Shown piece after piece: positions 9,866 to 18,820 of a stretch of DNA of 62,396 nucleotides. The position numbers and the translations under genes are program-made. The DNA is taken from contig JAKPUX010000220.1 of assembly GCA_029554865.1 (NCBI GenBank), forward strand, positions 1-62,396. Reading direction: 5' to 3'. Position 1 is the first letter of the stretch, and the number at the start of each line of letters is the position of its first letter. The notes under the pieces are model-generated. The model did no database searches and was not told where the DNA came from. It saw only the letters and a program-made list of their open reading frames with translations. This DNA is from a bacterium (lineage in GTDB: Bacteria > Zhuqueibacterota > Zhuqueibacteria > Residuimicrobiales > Residuimicrobiaceae).

Positions 9866-11257
9866 GTGAGCTCGATTCATCAGCATGAGCAGCAGTGGAT
9901 TGAGGGCCAGCCCACTTTCGGCGGGCTCACCGATCAGGTGAGTGCGCTGGTGGAGAACAAAACCCCGAGGGGCTGGTATATCGCCCTGGCGGTGAGCAGC
10001 AGCCTGACCGTGGTGCTTCTGGCCCTGATCGGCTACCTGGTGACCAGAGGCATCGGAGTGTGGGGAAACAACATTCCGGTCGCCTGGGCCTGGGACATTG
10101 TCAACTTTGTCTTCTGGATCGGCATCGGCCACGCCGGCACGCTGATCTCGGCCATCCTCTTTCTGCTGCGCCAGCAGTGGCGCACCTCGATCAACCGTTT
10201 CGCCGAGGCGATGACCATCTTCGCAGTGATCTGCGCGCTGATCTTTCCGAGCATTCACGTCGGCCGTATCTGGTTCATCTACTGGCTCTTCCCTCTGCCC
10301 AACCAAATGTCGATGTGGCCCAATTTCCGCAGTCCTTTGCTCTGGGACGTCTTTGCGGTGAGCACCTACTTCACTGTCTCCCTGCTCTTCTGGTACGTAG
10401 GGCTGGTGCCTGATCTGGCCACGATGCGGGATCGGGCCAGGACACGCCTGAAAAAGATCACGCTCGGCATCCTCGCGTTGGGCTGGCGGGGCGGCAACCG
10501 CCAATGGCAGCATTACGAGATGGCCTACCTCCTGCTCGCCGGCCTCTCCACCCCGCTGGTGCTTTCGGTGCATAGCGTGGTCAGCACCGACTTCGCCACC
10601 AGCGTCATCCCCGGTTGGCACACCACCATCTTTCCCCCCTATTTCGTCGCCGGGGCGATCTTTTCGGGCTTCGCTATGGTCACTACCCTGGCGATCATCG
10701 TCCGCCAGGTTTTTTCGCTGCAGAACATCATCACGGTGCGCCATCTTGAAAACATGTGCAAGATCATGCTGGTAACCGGTTTGATGGTGGGATATGCCTA
10801 CGGGGTGGAGTTTTTTATCGCATGGTACAGCGGCAATATCTATGAGCGCTTCACCTTTCTCAACCGCGCCTTCGGCCCTTATGCCTGGGCCTACTGGATC
10901 ATGATCAGCTGCAATGTACTGGTGCCGCAGCTCTTCTGGTTCAAAAAGCTGCGCACCTCAATCCCGGTGATGTTCATCGCTGCGCTGCTGATCAACGTCG
11001 GCATGTGGTTCGAGCGTTTTGTCATCATCGTCAGCTCACTCTCGCGCGATTTTTTACCGGGCGCCTGGGGCTACTACAAGCCTTCGTGGGTGGATGTCGG
11101 CATCTTTGCCGGCTCATTCGGCCTCTTCTTCACCCTCTTTCTGCTCTTCATCCGCTTTCTGCCGATCATTGCCATGTCGGAGGTAAAGGGAATCCTGCCG
11201 CAGGCCCACGCAGCGGTGGATCCGTCGGCAGGAGAACATCATACCAGGCGGAGCTGA
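9866..11257 (+). CDS. actC: ActC, NrfD/PsrC-like integral membrane subunit of alternative complex III
   Basis: A 463-residue protein with about ten transmembrane helices, typical of the NrfD/polysulfide-reductase membrane family. Recognisable stretches are [17 protein letters not shown] (helix 2, quinol-site region) and [20 protein letters not shown]. It is expected to bind quinol and anchor ActB. The GTG start at 9866 comes 41 bases after the actB stop. A 20-residue soluble N-terminus includes a His/Gln-rich patch (HQHEQQ). Its place between actB and actD is the standard order. Confidence 0.92.
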   Translation: MSSIHQHEQQWIEGQPTFGGLTDQVSALVENKTPRGWYIALAVSSSLTVVLLALIGYLVTRGIGVWGNNIPVAWAWDIVNFVFWIGIGHAGTLISAILFLLRQQWRTSINRFAEAMTIFAVICALIFPSIHVGRIWFIYWLFPLPNQMSMWPNFRSPLLWDVFAVSTYFTVSLLFWYVGLVPDLATMRDRARTRLKKITLGILALGWRGGNRQWQHYEMAYLLLAGLSTPLVLSVHSVVSTDFATSVIPGWHTTIFPPYFVAGAIFSGFAMVTTLAIIVRQVFSLQNIITVRHLENMCKIMLVTGLMVGYAYGVEFFIAWYSGNIYERFTFLNRAFGPYAWAYWIMISCNVLVPQLFWFKKLRTSIPVMFIAALLINVGMWFERFVIIVSSLSRDFLPGAWGYYKPSWVDVGIFAGSFGLFFTLFLLFIRFLPIIAMSEVKGILPQAHAAVDPSAGEHHTRRS

Positions 11258-11258
11258 A

Positions 11259-11810
11259 ATGACTGATCTAAACCATACGGAAGGGATTCTGGCCCGATAT
11301 GCGGGTCCCACCGAACTGCTGACGGCGGCGCGCAGAGTGGCGGAGGCTGGATATCGCAAATTCGACTGCCATTCTCCCTTCCCCATCCACGGTATGGACG
11401 AGGCGATGCGTCTGAAACGTTCACCGCTGGGCTTCATGGTCGGCATTGCCGCCTTTGCCGGGGCTGGACTCGCCATTCTGCTGCAGGGATGGGCCAGCGC
11501 CATTGATTATCCACTGATCATCTCGGGCAAGCCCTTCTTCAGCTATCAGGCATTCATGCCGGTTACATTCGGATTGGCGGTGCTGCTCGGGGCTTTCACC
11601 GCTGTATTCGGGATGCTGGCGCTCAACCGGCTGCCGCGTTTCAACCATGCGGTCTTTCACAGTGAGCGCTTTTCCCAGGTGACGCGTGATGCCTTCTTCA
11701 TCAGCATCGAATCAAGCGATCTCCTCTTCGATATGGAAAAGACCCCGGCCCTGCTGCGCGAAACCGGTGCCCTCGAAGTGGAGCTCCTGTCCGAACCGCC
11801 GCAAGATTAG
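11259..11810 (+). CDS. actD: ActD, DUF3341 membrane subunit of alternative complex III
   Basis: A 183-residue protein with two transmembrane helices (about 53-75 and 97-120), flanked by a cytoplasmic N-terminal domain and an ERFSQVTRDAFFISIE segment typical of DUF3341. In alternative complex III, ActD is a small membrane subunit that packs next to ActC. Its ATG lies one base beyond the actC stop, indicating coupled translation. No cofactor motif is present, as expected for this family. Confidence 0.9.
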   Translation: MTDLNHTEGILARYAGPTELLTAARRVAEAGYRKFDCHSPFPIHGMDEAMRLKRSPLGFMVGIAAFAGAGLAILLQGWASAIDYPLIISGKPFFSYQAFMPVTFGLAVLLGAFTAVFGMLALNRLPRFNHAVFHSERFSQVTRDAFFISIESSDLLFDMEKTPALLRETGALEVELLSEPPQD

Positions 11811-11824
11811 GAACAGAAGACTAT

Positions 11825-12418
11825 ATGTCTAAAGTGAAGGTTTATCTGATAGTTGTGGCAGTCCTGCTTTTAATGGCTTGCCAGCGCGGGCAGTATTCCA
11901 GCAAGCCGCCTGTCCATCTGGTGCCGGATATGGATCATCAGCCCAAATACAAGCCTCAATCCGCCTCTTCATTCTTTGAGGATGGTGCCGCCATGCGTCT
12001 GCCAGTCAGCGGTACCGTCCCCGCCGACCGTTTGCACGAGGATTCGCTTTTTTACCGGGGGGTGGATCAGAGTGGCAAACCCGTGCGGATTTCGCCGCTC
12101 AAGGCGGCGCCGGAGCTGATCGCTGCAGGGGAGGGACGTTTCCGTATCTACTGTTCTCCTTGTCACGGTGGACGTGGAGAGGGACAGGGCACGGTGATCA
12201 AGCGGGGCTTCATTCCTCCTCCTCTGCTCTGGGAGCAGCGGCTGATTGCGGAGGGGGACGGCTATATTTTTGACGTCATCAGCCGCGGCGTGCGCAACAT
12301 GCCTTCTCACGCGCACCTCGTCCCGGCGTCCGATCGTTGGGCGATTGTCGCCTGGGTTCGGACGCTGCAGCAGGGCGGGCAAGCCCGTCAGGCTGGTCAA
12401 TCCACACCTTCAAACTGA
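11825..12418 (+). CDS. actE: ActE, monohaem cytochrome c lipoprotein subunit of alternative complex III
   Basis: A 197-residue protein with a lipoprotein-type signal (LLLMAC, Cys about residue 19) and a single cytochrome c domain: CSPCH at about 111-115, with a likely Met ligand in NMPSH. Family role: the periplasmic haem subunit that hands electrons to soluble acceptors or to an oxidase. It follows actD by 14 bases and precedes actF by 7 bases. The last 20 residues are Gln/Gly-rich and probably disordered. Confidence 0.9.
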   Translation: MSKVKVYLIVVAVLLLMACQRGQYSSKPPVHLVPDMDHQPKYKPQSASSFFEDGAAMRLPVSGTVPADRLHEDSLFYRGVDQSGKPVRISPLKAAPELIAAGEGRFRIYCSPCHGGRGEGQGTVIKRGFIPPPLLWEQRLIAEGDGYIFDVISRGVRNMPSHAHLVPASDRWAIVAWVRTLQQGGQARQAGQSTPSN

Positions 12419-12425
12419 CGGGATT

Positions 12426-13595
12426 ATGAAACCTGCAGAATACCATCTTACAGAAAACCCGCGGCTACAGCGCTGGTGTGGCGGGATCGGTCTGGCCGCC
12501 CTGCTGCTGTGCGCTGTCGGGTACGCCGCCAATCCTGTTCAATTTCACCACTCCTGGCTGGCCGCTCATTTCTTCGTGATTTCCATCGCCCTCGGCGCCC
12601 TCATTTTCACGATGATCTTGCATCTTACCGGCGCGACCTGGAGCGTGCCGGTGCGCCGTCTTTTCGAGAATCTGGCTGCACCAATGCCCCTGTTCTTCAT
12701 CCTCTTCCTGCCGGTGCTTTCAGGTGTGCACGAGCTCTACCACTGGAGCCACGGCGAGGCGGTCGCCAAAGACCCCCTCTTGCAGCTCAAGGCGCCCTAT
12801 CTCAATCAGGTCTTCTTCGCCGTGCGCACAGTGATCTACTTTGCGGTCTGGACTTTCCTCGCCTGCAGGCTGCGCCACCTCAGCCTGCAGCAAGATGAGG
12901 GGGACGATCACAGCGAACGGCTGCGCAGGACCAGTGCGGCGGGAGTCATCCTTTTTGCCCTCACCCTCACCTTTGCTGCCTTCGACTGGTTCATGTCCCT
13001 CGATGCCCATTGGTACTCGACCATATTCGGACTCTACATATTTTCCGGATGTGTCGTGGCCGGACTGGCTGCGGTCATTCTTCTCGCCCGGCACCTGCAA
13101 AGCCGTGGCCACCTTGTGGAAACCATCGGCATCCAGCAGTATCATGACCTCGGCAAACTGCTCTTCGCCTTTACGGTTTTCTGGGCCTACATGGCCGTTT
13201 CTCAATATTTTCTCATCTGGTATGGCAATATTCCTGAAGAGACGATATGGTATCATCACCGCTGGCATGGGAGCTGGAAAGTTGTCAGTTTACTCCTCGT
13301 CTTCGGCCATTTTCTGGTGCCCTTTGTCCTGCTGCTGACCCGCTGGGCGAAGCGCAACCTGGCTGTGCTTGCCGGATTCAGCATCTGGCTGCTCTTCATG
13401 CACTGGGTTGATCTGCAGTGGCTGGTGATGCCCTCACTGCACAAGGAAGGATTTGTATTTTCGTGGATGGACGGGACGGCCTTGGCTGGATGCGCTGGGC
13501 TGTATCTAAAATACCTCGGCTGGCTCCTGCGCCGGAGCGCATTGGCTCCGGTGGGGGATCCTCGGTTTGAAGAGGCGGTCGATATGAACCGATAA
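12426..13595 (+). CDS. actF: ActF, integral membrane subunit of alternative complex III
   Basis: About 389 residues with ten predicted transmembrane helices. It shares the NrfD-like fold with ActC (FHHSWLAAHFFVISIALGAL, YHHRWHGSWK). The open frame extends upstream into actE, but ATG 12426 is the natural start, 7 bases after the actE stop. This is the last gene of the operon; a strong terminator follows at once. No cytochrome oxidase genes come after it, unlike many act clusters where caa3-type oxidase genes follow. Confidence 0.9.
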   Translation: MKPAEYHLTENPRLQRWCGGIGLAALLLCAVGYAANPVQFHHSWLAAHFFVISIALGALIFTMILHLTGATWSVPVRRLFENLAAPMPLFFILFLPVLSGVHELYHWSHGEAVAKDPLLQLKAPYLNQVFFAVRTVIYFAVWTFLACRLRHLSLQQDEGDDHSERLRRTSAAGVILFALTLTFAAFDWFMSLDAHWYSTIFGLYIFSGCVVAGLAAVILLARHLQSRGHLVETIGIQQYHDLGKLLFAFTVFWAYMAVSQYFLIWYGNIPEETIWYHHRWHGSWKVVSLLLVFGHFLVPFVLLLTRWAKRNLAVLAGFSIWLLFMHWVDLQWLVMPSLHKEGFVFSWMDGTALAGCAGLYLKYLGWLLRRSALAPVGDPRFEEAVDMNR

Positions 13596-13631
13596 AAAAA
13601 AGGTCAGCAGATAACTGCTGACCTTTTTTTT
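13594..13631 (+). terminator. bidirectional Rho-independent terminator (act operon / tRNA-Pro)
   Basis: A perfect 10-bp stem, AGGTCAGCAG (13601-13610) with CTGCTGACCT (13615-13624), closes an ATAA loop. It has an A-run before and a T-run after, so it can end both the rightward act transcript and the leftward merR/tRNA-Pro transcript. Confidence 0.92.
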
Positions 13632-13633
13632 GC

Positions 13634-14134
<501 letters not shown>

Positions 14135-14137
14135 TAA

Positions 14138-14911
14138 TCAAGCACTTTTTCTTGGTTTTTTAAAACCTTGCCTAACAAGAACAGTACCATCAGAACAGAA
14201 ATCGATGCCACGCTGTATAAATTTAAACATTTTTTCATATTTTCCAAATACTTTCTTCTCAAAAAGGGTTTGGAAATCATATAAATAAACACCTAATCGA
14301 GTCAAAGCCATATTACCTTCAAGTGTTTTGTGAGGTCTGGACATCACCACTCCGCTGCGATATCCGGCCCTCAGGCAGCAGGTAATAACCCGTTCATCCG
14401 TGTTGCCAAAGGGGTAGGAAATTGCGTCGACCCTCCCGCCAATAAGTTTTTCGAGTACTGCCCTGGATCCCGCCACCTCCTCTTCCAGCCTCTCTCCTGC
14501 CAGCCGTGTCAAATCCAGATGACTGAAGCCGTGGGAGCCGATCTCCCACCCGGCCGCATGCAGGGTGAGAATCTGATCAGCTGTCATGTGGGGAAACTGG
14601 ATATTGCCGAAATTGACATCCCAGTCGTCGAGTCGGCCGATATATCCCGCCGGGACATAGAGGGTGGCCCTCAGGCCATTGGCGCGCAGCACCGGGAAGG
14701 CGTGCTTAAAAACAGAGGCGTAGGCGTCGTCAAAGGTGAGGATAACGCTCTTATCTTGCAGCCTGGAGCTGCTGAGGCCTTCCCTGAGTGAGAGCAGGGC
14801 ATAATCCGCACTGAGCAGTCCTTCGATCTGAGCAGCGAATTGGCGCGGGGTGACCCTTGTGATGGCAAGGTCAAACCGCGGTTCAACCATGTGATAGGCG
14901 AGAATGCGCAC
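14138..14911 (-). CDS. polysaccharide deacetylase (NodB-like, carbohydrate esterase 4 family)
   Basis: A catalytic domain of about 257 residues. Motif 1 is TFDDAY (catalytic Asp and metal Asp), motif 2 is SHGFSH (two metal His) and motif 3 is SYPFGN. It likely removes acyl groups from N-acetylated glycans at the cell surface. The frame stays open to an ATG at 15013, but that ATG sits in the loop of the pnp terminator and its next codons are the terminator arm and T-run. I therefore prefer GTG 14911, which keeps the conserved first strand RILAYHMV; no good SD is visible for either. If 15013 were used, the extra N-terminus would be weakly hydrophobic. Confidence 0.82.
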   Translation of the reverse strand: MRILAYHMVEPRFDLAITRVTPRQFAAQIEGLLSADYALLSLREGLSSSRLQDKSVILTFDDAYASVFKHAFPVLRANGLRATLYVPAGYIGRLDDWDVNFGNIQFPHMTADQILTLHAAGWEIGSHGFSHLDLTRLAGERLEEEVAGSRAVLEKLIGGRVDAISYPFGNTDERVITCCLRAGYRSGVVMSRPHKTLEGNMALTRLGVYLYDFQTLFEKKVFGKYEKMFKFIQRGIDFCSDGTVLVRQGFKKPRKSA

Positions 14912-14992
14912 GACGGATTTGTATAAAGTGGATGCGAGGTCTTTGCGGCATGTGTCTTCACAGCAAAACAAGGATGCCGCGGGAAAAGAAAA

Positions 14993-15030
14993 AATAAAGA
15001 GCCTCCGCTCCATAAAGCGGAGGCTCTGAT
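14993..15030 (-). terminator. Rho-independent terminator after pnp
   Basis: On the minus strand, the 12-bp stem AGAGCCTCCGCT / AGCGGAGGCTCT closes a short TTATGG-type loop and is followed by TTTATTTTTT. It lies about 30 bases after the pnp stop. Confidence 0.9.
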
Positions 15031-15059
15031 TATAAATGGGTCGACTTGCAGCCGCTTAA

Positions 15060-17180
15060 TCAGCGGTTGTTGAAGGAGGAGCGGTTCGAGTCCGGGGCTC
15101 CGGCCGGGCGCTCGATCAGCACCTTGTGGCTGAGGTCGATCTTGCCGTCGCCGTCGATTTTCATCACCTTGACCTGCACCTCGTCGCCGACCTTGAGCAC
15201 GTCCTCGACGCGTTCAATGCGGCGGTGTTCGATCTCTGAGACGTGCAGCAACCCTTCACGTCCGGGCAGCACCTCGACGAAGGCTCCGAACTTCATGATC
15301 TTCTTAACTTTGCCAATGTAGACCGTGCCTACCTCAACCTCGGCGGTCATCGCCCTGATGATGCTGGCGGCCTTTTCGCAGGCCACCGGATCAACCGCAG
15401 CAATGGTAACTGTGCCGTCGTCATTGATATCGATAGTGGTCTCGGTGCGCTCGACGATGTCGCGGATGTTTTTGCCACCCGGTCCGATCACCATGCCGAT
15501 AGAATCGACCGGAATCTTGACCGTCATGATGCGCGGGGCATAGGCGGAGAGTTCGGGTCTCGGCTGCTCAAGCACGGCCTGCATCTTGTCGAGGATGAAG
15601 AAGCGTCCATCCTGGGCGCGCTGCAGGGCTTCGCGCATGATCTTGGTGGAAATCCCGCCGATCTTGATGTCCATCTGGAAGGCGGTAATGCCTTCGCGGG
15701 TGCCGGCAACCTTAAAGTCCATGTCCCCCATGTGATCCTCGTCGCCGAGAATATCGGTCAGAACCGCAACCTGATCGCCCTCCTTGATCAGACCCATGGC
15801 GATGCCGGCGACAGCGCTCTTGATGGGGACGCCGGCGTCCATGCAGGCGAGAGAGCCCGCGCAGACCGTGGCCATCGAAGAAGAGCCATTGGACTCGAGC
15901 ACATCCGAAACGATGCGCACGGTATAGGGAAAGAGTTTTTCCGTCGGCATCACCTGTTTGATAGCGCGCTCAGCGAGATTGCCATGGCCGACTTCCCGGC
16001 GGCTGACACCGCGGTTCGGCTTGACCTCACCCGTGCAAAAGCTGGGAAAATTGTAATGCAGCATGTAGGTCTTGCGGAACTCCCCTTCAAGCTCCTCGAT
16101 GCGCTGCTCGTCCACTTTGGTGCCGAGGGTGATGGAAGCCAGGGCCTGGGTCTGGCCGCGGGTGAAGAGGGCCGAACCATGGGCGCGGGGCAGCAGTCCA
16201 ACCTCGATGGAGATGTCGCGGATATCGGAGAGGCCGCGGCCGTCGAGGCGGCTTTTTTCGGTCAGAACCATCTCGCGCATCAGCTCTTTTTCCAGGTCGT
16301 GAAAGATTTCGCTGATTTTCCCCTCTTTTTCGGGAAAACTCTCGGCCAGTTCAGTTTTTATCTTGTCGTTGATTTCAGCAAGGGCCTGCCGGCGGGCTTC
16401 CTTCTCGGCGATGCGCAGTCCCTTGGCCAGCTCAGCCCGGTAGCCGTGGACAGCCTTCAGGAGATCGGGAGTGGCTTCAGCCACGGCAAGCTCCATCTTG
16501 ACTTTACCAGCCTCGCCAACCACCTGCTTCTGCAGAACAAGGATTTGACGGATGGCCTGGTGGCCGTATTCGAGGGCGGCGATCATGTCATCTTCCGAAA
16601 TCTCGCGCGCCTCACCTTCGACCATAATGATCGATTCTTCGGAGGCGGACAGGACCAGATCGATGTCGCTCTCCTCCTGCTGTTCGAAGGTGGGGTTGGC
16701 GATGAAGCGGCCCTCGACACGGCCGACGCGCACGCCGGCGATGGGCGTAGTGAAGGGAATATTGGAGATTCCCAGTGCCAGGGATGCGGCAGTGATGCCG
16801 AGAACATCGGCGTCGTTGACCTTGTCCGCCGAGAGCACCCAGACATAGACCTGCACCTCATTGCGGAAGCTCTTGTCGAAAAGCGGCCGGATGCTGCGGT
16901 CGATCAGGCGGGCGCTGAGCACCTCTCCGTCGGTAGGTTTGCCTTCACGCTTGAAAAAACCGCCCGGGATCTTGCCGGCGGCATAGGCTTTTTCGCGGTA
17001 ATCGACGGTGAGCGGGAAGAAATCACGCTCCTCGGAAGCCTTGGAATCGGCCACGACGGCGGCGAGCACGACAGTGTCGCCGAGCTGAACCCAGCAGGAG
17101 CCGTTGGCTTGCTTGGCCAACTTGCCGGTTTCCATAATCAGCTGCTGGCCTTCGAATTCTGTTTGTTTACGAGTAATCAT
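15060..17180 (-). CDS. pnp: polynucleotide phosphorylase
   Basis: About 706 residues, full length for the family. It has two RNase PH domains (about 10-145 and 310-470; second-core motif GRGLSDIRDI) separated by the alpha-helical PNPase domain. A KH domain (IGMVIGPGGKNIRDI) and an S1 domain (VGTVYIGKVKKIMKFGAFVEV) end near residue 690. Role: 3'-5' phosphorolytic RNA decay, with RNase E-type or helicase partners. ATG 17180 is preceded by TGGAGGACAA; the frame's earlier ATG at 17249 has no ribosome site. rpsO, normally adjacent, is 5 kb upstream, with an ABC exporter operon in between. Confidence 0.97.
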   Translation of the reverse strand: MITRKQTEFEGQQLIMETGKLAKQANGSCWVQLGDTVVLAAVVADSKASEERDFFPLTVDYREKAYAAGKIPGGFFKREGKPTDGEVLSARLIDRSIRPLFDKSFRNEVQVYVWVLSADKVNDADVLGITAASLALGISNIPFTTPIAGVRVGRVEGRFIANPTFEQQEESDIDLVLSASEESIIMVEGEAREISEDDMIAALEYGHQAIRQILVLQKQVVGEAGKVKMELAVAEATPDLLKAVHGYRAELAKGLRIAEKEARRQALAEINDKIKTELAESFPEKEGKISEIFHDLEKELMREMVLTEKSRLDGRGLSDIRDISIEVGLLPRAHGSALFTRGQTQALASITLGTKVDEQRIEELEGEFRKTYMLHYNFPSFCTGEVKPNRGVSRREVGHGNLAERAIKQVMPTEKLFPYTVRIVSDVLESNGSSSMATVCAGSLACMDAGVPIKSAVAGIAMGLIKEGDQVAVLTDILGDEDHMGDMDFKVAGTREGITAFQMDIKIGGISTKIMREALQRAQDGRFFILDKMQAVLEQPRPELSAYAPRIMTVKIPVDSIGMVIGPGGKNIRDIVERTETTIDINDDGTVTIAAVDPVACEKAASIIRAMTAEVEVGTVYIGKVKKIMKFGAFVEVLPGREGLLHVSEIEHRRIERVEDVLKVGDEVQVKVMKIDGDGKIDLSHKVLIERPAGAPDSNRSSFNNR

Positions 17181-17396
17181 TTGTCCTCCAAAACGACCAG
17201 GTCTCTGCCCCGAAGATGAAAATGCGAGGACAATGTCTTTGGCAGGCATACGCGCTGCGCAAATTCATGTTGGCGTGGTGTCAACCTGAATCAGTGTGTG
17301 TGAAATACGGGGTTTTGGCCCCACTTCAGCGCAGCCGATTCATTGCTCGCGGCCATCAGCCGCGTGGAACAAACCGGCTGCGTCTGTCTTGTAACG
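17181..17396 (-). promoter_or_regulatory. pnp leader with two hairpins
   Basis: This 216-base gap between the DUF4340 stop and the pnp start contains GCGGC-TGATG-GCCGC (about 17350-17364) and GGGG-TTTTGG-CCCC (about 17310-17324), plus an isolated TTGACA near 17281 without a matching -10. In other bacteria, pnp leaders carry hairpins used for autoregulation by RNase III and PNPase; that role here is inference. Confidence 0.3.
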
Positions 17397-18755
17397 CTAT
17401 TCCGGTGAAGCGGCCGATGCTGACGGAAGGGATTCCAGCAGATCGGCCGATCTTGTATTCAATTTATCAAAGAGATCGCTCCTGATCAGATAAACCGTTC
17501 TTCCGCCTCCGGCCATGGCATAAAGTGTTGAGGCGTCCTTGTTTTTTCCGATCAGAAACTCAGCGATGACATCTTTTTTCTGCAGCAGCCGGCAGCGAAT
17601 CCGGGGCTGGTCGAGGCCGAAGGGCCGCAGCGAGGCGGGTTCGTCGGCAGCGAACCCCTCGGCCGTGGCGCTGGAGAGGTCGCTGATCAGCCCGGTCATT
17701 TTCCAACTGCGCACCGGCCCGGTTTTGGGCTGGAGCATTTGCCAGCTGCCGGCGGTATCCCTGCTGCAGATATAGGTGGTATCTCCGGCGGTGATTTCGA
17801 CAGCGCTGACCATCTCGCTGTTGAACCGGAGCATGCCCTTGTCCCGCAGGTCGTTCAATGCGACATTAAACCTGTGAACAAAGGAGGAGTCGACGGTGAA
17901 AACGGGCAGTCTGGCGGCATCACGCGCATAGTAGCAGCCTGCGTCAAATGAGCCGATGGAGAGAGTGCGAAGGCCGGCGGAGGCCGGCGAACCGACCCTG
18001 ATCTCGATGGCCGGGCGACCGAAACCGTAAGCGGAGAGATCGTGGGGCTCTTCCTCGACAAATCGCAAGGCTTTCTGGTACTGGAGGGCATTGAGCAGGT
18101 CGGCAACCTTGCGGGCGTCAGCCCGGAGGGCTTTCGGAGAGTGCAAAAGCCAGGATTCCCCCTCTTTGCTCATAGTAAACAAGCCATTCGCGTTTTTAAT
18201 TTCCAGCCGGTCGGTACGGCCCTGCTCGAAGCCGAGGATGTTTTTATCACGCAAGTCAAAAAGAGTTTTGTTGATGTTGCTCCACAGGCTGGTCGTGGTC
18301 AGAAAAACCTCGGGACTATTCCCTTTGCGGGCATAGACGAACGAGCCGACCTGGCTGTCATCCCCGATGAAGAGGGTGTCGAGGCCGGAAGCGCTGGTGA
18401 GGATGAGGATGGCGCGCGGAGGGATCAAGCCGAAGGAGGCATGGTCGTTGGCATCGTCGGAAACGATGCGTTCCTTTTTAGCCCAGCTGAAGAGCGAGGC
18501 GATGGCATCGAGGCTGATTTTATCGCCGGCAGTGTGGACCGGAGCCAGCAGCTGCCAGCCACTGCTGTCGCGTTCTGCCCGGATACCGGCGGGCAGGAGG
18601 TGGATTCCAAGCACCTGCTCCCCAGAATAGGCGAGGATTTTTTCACTCTCCCGATCGGCCTCCTCCTGGTTCCTCTCCTGCTTGTCCGTATAAACAACGC
18701 CAAGGATGCCCAGAGCGAGGACAAGCGCAAGAATAAGCGTTGTTCTGAATCTCAT
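17397..18755 (-). CDS. DUF4340-domain protein of the Gld-like ABC exporter module
   Basis: A 452-residue protein with an N-terminal membrane anchor/signal (about 5-24) and two repeated DUF4340-like halves. Repeated patterns include FxFGLIPPRAILIL/TLFIGD near 110-130 and AYGFGRPAIEIRVG/TLSIGSFD near 245-270; a third such unit (FGLDQPRIRCRLL) lies near 380. It is expected to face the periplasm. Its place directly after the GldG-like gene mirrors the common GldA-GldF-GldG-DUF4340 order. The molecular role of DUF4340 is unknown, and no catalytic motif is visible. Confidence 0.82.
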   Translation of the reverse strand: MRFRTTLILALVLALGILGVVYTDKQERNQEEADRESEKILAYSGEQVLGIHLLPAGIRAERDSSGWQLLAPVHTAGDKISLDAIASLFSWAKKERIVSDDANDHASFGLIPPRAILILTSASGLDTLFIGDDSQVGSFVYARKGNSPEVFLTTTSLWSNINKTLFDLRDKNILGFEQGRTDRLEIKNANGLFTMSKEGESWLLHSPKALRADARKVADLLNALQYQKALRFVEEEPHDLSAYGFGRPAIEIRVGSPASAGLRTLSIGSFDAGCYYARDAARLPVFTVDSSFVHRFNVALNDLRDKGMLRFNSEMVSAVEITAGDTTYICSRDTAGSWQMLQPKTGPVRSWKMTGLISDLSSATAEGFAADEPASLRPFGLDQPRIRCRLLQKKDVIAEFLIGKNKDASTLYAMAGGGRTVYLIRSDLFDKLNTRSADLLESLPSASAASPE

Positions 18756-18820
18756 TGCAGAAATCTCCTGTTATGTAACCCGGCCTCTCTGCGCGGGAGA
18801 GGCCGTCACATTTCTGTAGA

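Noticed and set aside
15243-17219. Long open frame of about 658 codons on the plus strand opposite pnp
   Set aside because: It is a GC-rich antisense shadow of pnp with no SD and no recognisable domain.
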